12,223 nt of DNA from Bacteroidales bacterium (GTDB lineage: Bacteria > Bacteroidota > Bacteroidia > Bacteroidales > UBA932): positions 1 to 12,223 of the forward strand of contig JAAXVX010000014.1 in the NCBI GenBank assembly GCA_013335275.1, in the 5' to 3' direction. A model generated the notes under the pieces. It was not told where the DNA came from and did no database searches. It saw only the letters and a list, made by a program, of their open reading frames with translations. The translations under genes and the position numbers were made by a program. The stretch's first letter is position 1. Every line of letters begins with the position of its first letter. Shown here piece by piece: positions 7,324 through 12,223 of this stretch.

Positions 7324-8357
7324 AAATATATTTTCTGCTTTTCGTACTATCGGTTTTCAATGCCGGGAATCTGTTTGCAGCGGAGGAATTTGATGTTAAG
7401 GGCCTCATCTATTCACATATAAATGATTCTTATGAATGGCACGTAACCTCTGTTGGTAAAAGAGAAATATCTGTTCCACTCCCTGTAATCTTAATTGACA
7501 AAGAGAATGGCATTAATATTTTCATCTCTTCAAGGTTGAGAAACGGGGTTTCTTACAAAGGATATCGAATTTCAGAGAAAGGTGAATATGCCAATAAAAT
7601 AGTTTACACTACTGCTTCCGGAAAAGTGAGCCGGCCTGTTGATTTGTCTATAACAAAGAACAGCTTTGCCCTTATCATTAATTGCACGATTCTTCTGATT
7701 ATAATTTTTTCCGCCACAAGATGGTACAAGGGCGGCCGGCAAAGGGCTCCAAAAGGATTTGTTGGTGCAATGGAGATTTTCATTATGGATATTAATGACA
7801 ATGTAATAAAGAGTGCGATTGGAAAGGGGTACGAAAAATATGCACCATACCTTTTAACTGTATTCTTCTTTATTCTCATTAATAACTTTATGGGACTTAT
7901 CCCTTTTTTCCCGGGAGGAGCAAATACAACCGGGAATATTGCAGTAACACTTGTTTTGGCACTTTGTACTTTTGCAGCAATAAGTTTTTCCGGCACAAAA
8001 GAGTACTGGAAAGAGATTTTTTGGCCAGATGTTCCATCCTGGATGAAATTTCCATTACCGCTGATGCCTGCGATTGAAATATTCGGCGTTTTCACAAAAC
8101 CTTTTGCACTCATGATTCGTCTGTTTGCCAATATTATGGCCGGTCATACTATTATACTTAGTCTCACCTCGCTTGTATTTGTTACTGTCGCTATGGGTAC
8201 CGCCACAAATATTGGCATGTCTGCTCTTTCGATATTGCTCACCGTTTTTATGCTTTTTGTTGAGCTTATTGTTGCATATATTCAGGCTTATGTTTTCACG
8301 CTTTTGTCTGCAGTATTCATTGGCCTTTCAAGGGTTCGCAAGCAAGCAACTAACTGA
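7308..8357 (+). CDS. atpB: F1Fo ATP synthase subunit a, with signal peptide and long N-terminus
   Basis: The membrane stator subunit that forms the proton half-channels against the c-ring. It is 349 residues, about 80-100 longer than E. coli subunit a. Residues 1-25 look like a cleavable signal peptide (M-Q-K-R-L-K, a hydrophobic stretch, then N-L-F-A-A-E-E). About 90 residues of predicted periplasmic sequence follow, including D-S-Y-E-W-H-V. The first membrane helix after the signal is at about 119-138. The essential arginine is R271 in R-L-F-A-N-I-M-A-G-H, the family signature. The last helices contain F-V-E-L-I-V-A-Y-I-Q-A-Y-V-F. The signal peptide plus extension is a common Bacteroidota form of this subunit. 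It overlaps the preceding membrane gene by 16 nt, and atpE follows after 42 nt. Confidence 0.98.
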   Translation: MQKRLKIYFLLFVLSVFNAGNLFAAEEFDVKGLIYSHINDSYEWHVTSVGKREISVPLPVILIDKENGINIFISSRLRNGVSYKGYRISEKGEYANKIVYTTASGKVSRPVDLSITKNSFALIINCTILLIIIFSATRWYKGGRQRAPKGFVGAMEIFIMDINDNVIKSAIGKGYEKYAPYLLTVFFFILINNFMGLIPFFPGGANTTGNIAVTLVLALCTFAAISFSGTKEYWKEIFWPDVPSWMKFPLPLMPAIEIFGVFTKPFALMIRLFANIMAGHTIILSLTSLVFVTVAMGTATNIGMSALSILLTVFMLFVELIVAYIQAYVFTLLSAVFIGLSRVRKQATN

Positions 8358-8657
<300 letters not shown>

Positions 8658-8667
8658 TCTTTATTCT

Positions 8668-9168
8668 ATGTCATTATTAGTTCCTGAATCCGGATTGTTG
8701 TTCTGGATGTGTTTATCATTTGGCATTGTATTTTTTATTGTTGCCAGATATGGATTCCCTGTTATTTTAAAAAGCGTGGATGAGCGAAGAGCCTTCATTC
8801 AGAAATCTCTTGATGATGCAAACACTGCAAAAGCGATGCTGGATAACATTAAATCCGAGAGCGAAGCAATTATTGCAAGCGCAAGAGAGGAGCAAATGAA
8901 TATTATCCGCGAAGCAAACAAGCTTAAGAATTCAATTATTAAAACGGCAAACGATGAGGCGCGGGAAATTACAAGAAAACAGATTGAGAGCGTACGTGTG
9001 GAAATACAAAATGAGAAGGACAGTGCAATAAGGGATATCCGTAGCCAGATTGCCCTTTTAGCTGTAGATATTGCAGAAAAACTCGTACGTACCGAACTGA
9101 AGGAATCACCTGCTCAAATGCAATTGATTAATAAGCTTTTGAACGAGTCTTCTCCATTTAAGTCTTAA
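8668..9168 (+). CDS. atpF: F1Fo ATP synthase subunit b
   Basis: A peripheral-stalk subunit of 166 residues that anchors F1 to subunit a. One N-terminal membrane helix (about 9-28, G-L-L-F-W-M-C-L-S-F-G-I-V-F-F) follows S-L-L-V-P-E-S, a typical Bacteroidota b start. The rest is a long charged helix with coiled-coil character, rich in Ala, Glu, Lys and Arg, and near the end L-A-V-D-I-A-E-K-L-V. I chose ATG 8668 over an in-frame TTG at 8641, because the upstream start would overlap atpE by 17 nt and add a non-homologous nine-residue tail before the conserved start. It lies 10 nt after atpE and 5 nt before atpH. Confidence 0.97.
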   Translation: MSLLVPESGLLFWMCLSFGIVFFIVARYGFPVILKSVDERRAFIQKSLDDANTAKAMLDNIKSESEAIIASAREEQMNIIREANKLKNSIIKTANDEAREITRKQIESVRVEIQNEKDSAIRDIRSQIALLAVDIAEKLVRTELKESPAQMQLINKLLNESSPFKS

Positions 9169-9173
9169 CAATA

Positions 9174-9722
9174 ATGAACAGAGGAATAATAGCTAAAAGA
9201 TATGCCAGGGCTCTTCTATCCTTTTCAATTGAAAAGGGTATTGAGGATGCTGTGAATAAAAGCATGAGCATTTTATGCGAGAGTTATCTTGATGTTAAAG
9301 AATTCAGAAATGCTCTTATTATTCCTATCCTGTCCGACGAAAAAAAAATCGGATTAATTGAAACTGCCTGCGGCGGGACAATACCGGATGAACTCAAGCG
9401 TTTTCTTTCACTTATCCTGAAACAAAAAAGAGAGGACCTGCTGCATTCCATAGCACTAATATTCATTAGTTTTTATAATGAATATAAAAATGTGACAATA
9501 TGCAGGCTCACTACTGCACAGCCTGCATCAGAAGAGGTTATAAACAGTGTAAAAGCCCTTGTTTCAGGCAATACAGGGGGATCTGTTATGGTAAATAATG
9601 TTGTAAATTCAAATATAATTGGCGGATTTATCTTTGAGATGAACTACAAACGACTGGATGCCAGTCTATCGACCCAGCTGGAGACAATAAAAAGAGAACT
9701 TACATCTGAAAATGCGAATTAA
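9174..9722 (+). CDS. atpH: F1Fo ATP synthase subunit delta
   Basis: A 182-residue OSCP/delta-family protein that caps the F1 head and holds subunit b. It opens with [12 protein letters not shown], the family's N-terminal helix motif. A helical bundle follows to about residue 105, with [13 protein letters not shown] in the place of the usual F-L-x-L-L-x-x-x-x-R. The C-terminal part ends with I-G-G-F-I-F-E-M and a short S-L-S-T-Q-L-E-T-I segment, the usual G-G-x-x-x-x-x and S-x-x-x-x-L-x-x-L signature. Length is normal. It begins 5 nt after atpF, and a 26-nt gap separates it from atpA. Confidence 0.97.
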   Translation: MNRGIIAKRYARALLSFSIEKGIEDAVNKSMSILCESYLDVKEFRNALIIPILSDEKKIGLIETACGGTIPDELKRFLSLILKQKREDLLHSIALIFISFYNEYKNVTICRLTTAQPASEEVINSVKALVSGNTGGSVMVNNVVNSNIIGGFIFEMNYKRLDASLSTQLETIKRELTSENAN

Positions 9723-9748
9723 TTTTTATAATAAACAGAACAACACAT

Positions 9749-11320
9749 ATGTCCGAAAATATTAAGGCAAGCGAAGTATCTGATTTGCTTATGATGCAAC
9801 TCAGAGGAATAGGGACAAAACTGGAATACGAAGAGGTAGGTACTGTGCTTCAGGTTAGTGACGGTGTTGCCAGAATATATGGTTTATTCAACGCCGAAGC
9901 CAATGAGCTTTTAAGGTTCGACAATGGAATGGAAGCAGTCGTAATGAATCTGGAGGAGGATAATGTTGGCGTTGTATTACTTGGTGATTCAAATCTGGTT
10001 AAAGAGGGAGACCGGGTAAAACGCACCGGAAAAATTGCATCCATCAATGTGGGAATGGGTATGCTGGGAAGGGTTATCAACCCCGTTGGAGAGCCTCTCG
10101 ACGGCTTGGGAATGATAAAGGGAGAGGTAATAGAGATGCCTCTGGAGAGAAAAGCTCCGGGAGTAATTTTTCGGCAACCTGTGAACCAGCCTCTCCAAAC
10201 AGGAATTAAGGCAATTGATGCAATGATTCCTATCGGGAAAGGACAAAGGGAATTGATTATCGGTGACAGACAAACCGGGAAAACCACAATTGCAATTGAT
10301 ACAATTCTCAATCAGCTAGAAGAATTCAAAGCTGGCAAACCTGTATATTGCATCTATGTCGCTATTGGACAAAAGGGTTCCACTGTTGCTTCAATTGTGA
10401 ACCTGCTAAAGGAGAAAGGCGCTCTTGACTATACTATTATTGTATCGGCTACTGCCGGAGAAGCTGCAGCAATGCAATATTTCGCTCCCTTTACCGGAGC
10501 TGCAATTGGAGAATATTTCAGGGATACCGGCAAAGATGCTCTCATAGTGTATGATGATTTGTCTAAACATGCTGTTGCATATCGGGAACTTTCGCTTATT
10601 CTTAGAAGGCCATCCGGCAGAGAAGCATATCCGGGAGATATTTTTTATCTCCATTCCAGATTACTGGAAAGAGCTGCAAAAATTATCAATCAGGAGAATG
10701 TTGCATCTCAGATGAATAATTTACCCGACACCCTCAAGGGAAAAGTAAAGGCAGGCGGCTCACTCACTGCTCTTCCGATTATTGAAACTCAGGCCGGTGA
10801 TGTATCTGCATATATTCCCACCAATGTTATCTCAATAACCGACGGGCAAATTTTTCTTGAAACGAGCCTCTACAATCAGGGTATACGCCCTGCAATTAAT
10901 GTGGGTATTTCTGTTTCAAGGGTTGGCGGGCACGCTCAGCTTAAAGCAATGAAAACGGTTGCCGGAACATTGAAAATTGATCAGGCCCAGTATCGCGAAC
11001 TGGAATCTTTCACAAAGTTTGGCGGAGATTTGGACAAGATTACTGCCCGGGTCATTGACAAAGGGCAAAAAAACACGCAACTTCTTATACAGCACGAACA
11101 TATGACCATGCCTGTTGAACAGCAGATTGCTGTCCTTTATTGCGGTACACACGAGTTATTGAAGGATATCCCTCTTAAATCAATACATGAGTTTGAAGAG
11201 AACCTGATTTCTTCATTAACAGGTACTGGCGTGTTTGAGAAGATTAAAAGTGGTTTGTTTGACGAAAGCGTTGCTTCCGAAATAGAAAAGTGTGCTTTGA
11301 ATATTCAGATAAAAGGTTGA
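9749..11320 (+). CDS. atpA: F1Fo ATP synthase subunit alpha
   Basis: The non-catalytic nucleotide-binding subunit of the F1 head, 523 residues, full length. The N-terminal barrel contains [13 protein letters not shown]. The Walker A loop G-D-R-Q-T-G-K-T lies at 172-179. Family signatures include [29 protein letters not shown], and the Walker B-like [11 protein letters not shown]. The arginine finger that completes the catalytic site on beta is R391 in S-V-S-R-V-G-G. It follows atpH by 26 nt, and atpG starts 10 nt after the stop. Nothing is missing. Confidence 0.99.
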   Translation: MSENIKASEVSDLLMMQLRGIGTKLEYEEVGTVLQVSDGVARIYGLFNAEANELLRFDNGMEAVVMNLEEDNVGVVLLGDSNLVKEGDRVKRTGKIASINVGMGMLGRVINPVGEPLDGLGMIKGEVIEMPLERKAPGVIFRQPVNQPLQTGIKAIDAMIPIGKGQRELIIGDRQTGKTTIAIDTILNQLEEFKAGKPVYCIYVAIGQKGSTVASIVNLLKEKGALDYTIIVSATAGEAAAMQYFAPFTGAAIGEYFRDTGKDALIVYDDLSKHAVAYRELSLILRRPSGREAYPGDIFYLHSRLLERAAKIINQENVASQMNNLPDTLKGKVKAGGSLTALPIIETQAGDVSAYIPTNVISITDGQIFLETSLYNQGIRPAINVGISVSRVGGHAQLKAMKTVAGTLKIDQAQYRELESFTKFGGDLDKITARVIDKGQKNTQLLIQHEHMTMPVEQQIAVLYCGTHELLKDIPLKSIHEFEENLISSLTGTGVFEKIKSGLFDESVASEIEKCALNIQIKG

Positions 11321-11330
11321 AAACAGGAAA

Positions 11331-12203
11331 ATGCCATCACTTAAAGAGATAAAGGGAAGAATAGCCACAGTCCGGAGTACGTTAAAAATTACTTCGGCAA
11401 TGAAGATGATATCTTGGGTAAAGTTGCGCCATGCACAATCTGCAATAGCCAATCTTTTACCATTTCAGAAAGCCCTCGACGAAATTTTGTACGAGACCAC
11501 CCTGGGTGAAGAGAGTTACTATTCTCCTTTCTTTGAGAAGAGAGAAATTAAAAAGGTTGGGATAATTGCCATCTCTTCAAACACAACTTTGTGCGGAGCA
11601 TTCAACTCAAATATCATTAACAAGACCCAGAGTATTATAGATCAATACAAAAATATGGGGGTTGATGAAATTAAAATATATGCTTTGGGGAAAGTTCTGG
11701 CAAAACATTTTTCAAAATTGCATTATGCAGTTGAAATTCTTCCATCTGAAATGATTGAAAAGCCTGGATACGAAAGCTCATTTAAATTCGCGAATGAAAT
11801 AATGGATTTATTCCGTAATAAAGAGTTAGACAGGATAGACCTCGTATTCAGCCATTTCAAATCAAGAGCCAGCCAGGTTGTAACAACTGCTCAATATCTG
11901 CCCTATCATGCATATAAGGGTCCATCATCCGGAGTGAAGCAAAAGGTTCAGCCCAATAACTATATTTTTGAACCAGGCAGAGAAGAAATCGCGATTGGCT
12001 TAATTGAAAAATCGCTGAAGTTTAAGATTTTTTCTGTAATCTCAGACTCATCGGCATCCGAACACGCCGCGCGAACTCTTGCCATGCAGATAGCAACTGA
12101 CAACGCCGACAATTTAATTGAGGATCTTACACTTCAGTATAACAAGTCCCGTCAGCAGGCAATTACAAATGAGCTTTTGGATATAATGGGCGGGTTCAGG
12201 TAA
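11331..12203 (+). CDS. atpG: F1Fo ATP synthase subunit gamma
   Basis: The rotating central shaft of F1, 290 residues, normal length. The N-terminal helix has S-L-K-E-I-K-G-R-I-A-T-V and T-S-A-M-K-M-I-S-W-V-K-L-R-H-A-Q; the usual small residues after M-K-M are replaced by I-S-W-V, a mild variation. The middle Rossmann-like domain holds L-C-G-A-F-N-S-N-I. The C-terminal helix carries A-T-D-N-A-D-N-L-I-E-D-L-T-L-Q-Y-N-K-S-R-Q-Q-A-I-T-N-E-L, the strong gamma signature, and ends I-M-G-G-F-R. It is the last ATP synthase gene in the window. No terminator is visible in the 20 bases after it. Confidence 0.98.
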   Translation: MPSLKEIKGRIATVRSTLKITSAMKMISWVKLRHAQSAIANLLPFQKALDEILYETTLGEESYYSPFFEKREIKKVGIIAISSNTTLCGAFNSNIINKTQSIIDQYKNMGVDEIKIYALGKVLAKHFSKLHYAVEILPSEMIEKPGYESSFKFANEIMDLFRNKELDRIDLVFSHFKSRASQVVTTAQYLPYHAYKGPSSGVKQKVQPNNYIFEPGREEIAIGLIEKSLKFKIFSVISDSSASEHAARTLAMQIATDNADNLIEDLTLQYNKSRQQAITNELLDIMGGFR

Positions 12204-12205
12204 AA

Positions 12206-12223
12206 ATGGAAAAAATTAACATT
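12206..12223 (+). CDS. Possible start of a downstream gene (six codons)
   Basis: An ATG two bases after the atpG stop opens a frame reading M-E-K-I-N-I up to the window edge. The short spacing, same strand and A-rich start look like another gene in the operon. Six codons are too few to identify a product, and the frame might close just beyond the window. Confidence 0.35.

Overview
The window looks like a chromosomal segment of a member of the Bacteroidota, probably an anaerobic or microaerophilic Bacteroidales-type organism. Three things point there. The F-type ATP synthase genes run beta-epsilon-(small membrane protein)-a-c-b-delta-alpha-gamma, the phylum's characteristic order. The epsilon subunit is short, and subunit a has a signal peptide and an extended periplasmic N-terminus. 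Genes generally lack strong Shine-Dalgarno sites, and the promoter candidate before atpD matches the Bacteroidota -7 element TAnnTTTG. All genes lie on the + strand.

Region 1 (1-4974) is a tightly packed operon. It starts with the 3' end of a TusA-family sulfur-carrier gene. Next come a diverged MvhD-like iron-sulfur protein, two HdrA-like flavoproteins (431 and 572 aa), a 96-aa winged-helix-like protein, and a QmoC-like protein that joins an HdrC-type ferredoxin domain to a cytochrome-b-like membrane domain. Together they resemble the quinone-interacting oxidoreductase QmoABC of sulfate reducers, with QmoB's MvhD part as a separate gene. I infer a complex that moves electrons between a cytosolic partner, possibly linked to TusA-bound sulfur, and the menaquinone pool. 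No aprAB, dsrAB or HdrB-type (CCG-domain) gene lies in the window, so the substrate is unknown.

Region 2 (4975-5140) is a 166-nt intergenic stretch. It holds a perfect 11-bp hairpin with a T-tract (terminator of region 1), followed directly by a Bacteroidota-type promoter element for the ATP synthase operon.

Region 3 (5141-12203) encodes a complete F1Fo ATP synthase: atpD, atpC, a four-helix membrane protein in the AtpI-like position, atpB, atpE, atpF, atpH, atpA and atpG. Catalytic and proton-path residues are intact. The c subunit lacks sodium-site residues, so the enzyme is predicted to use protons. The last 18 bases appear to start another co-directional gene.

The least ordinary part is region 1: a Qmo/Hdr-like complex outside its usual sulfate-reducer setting, with cofactor domains divided between two HdrA paralogues, a rewired MvhD cysteine pattern and an embedded winged-helix protein.
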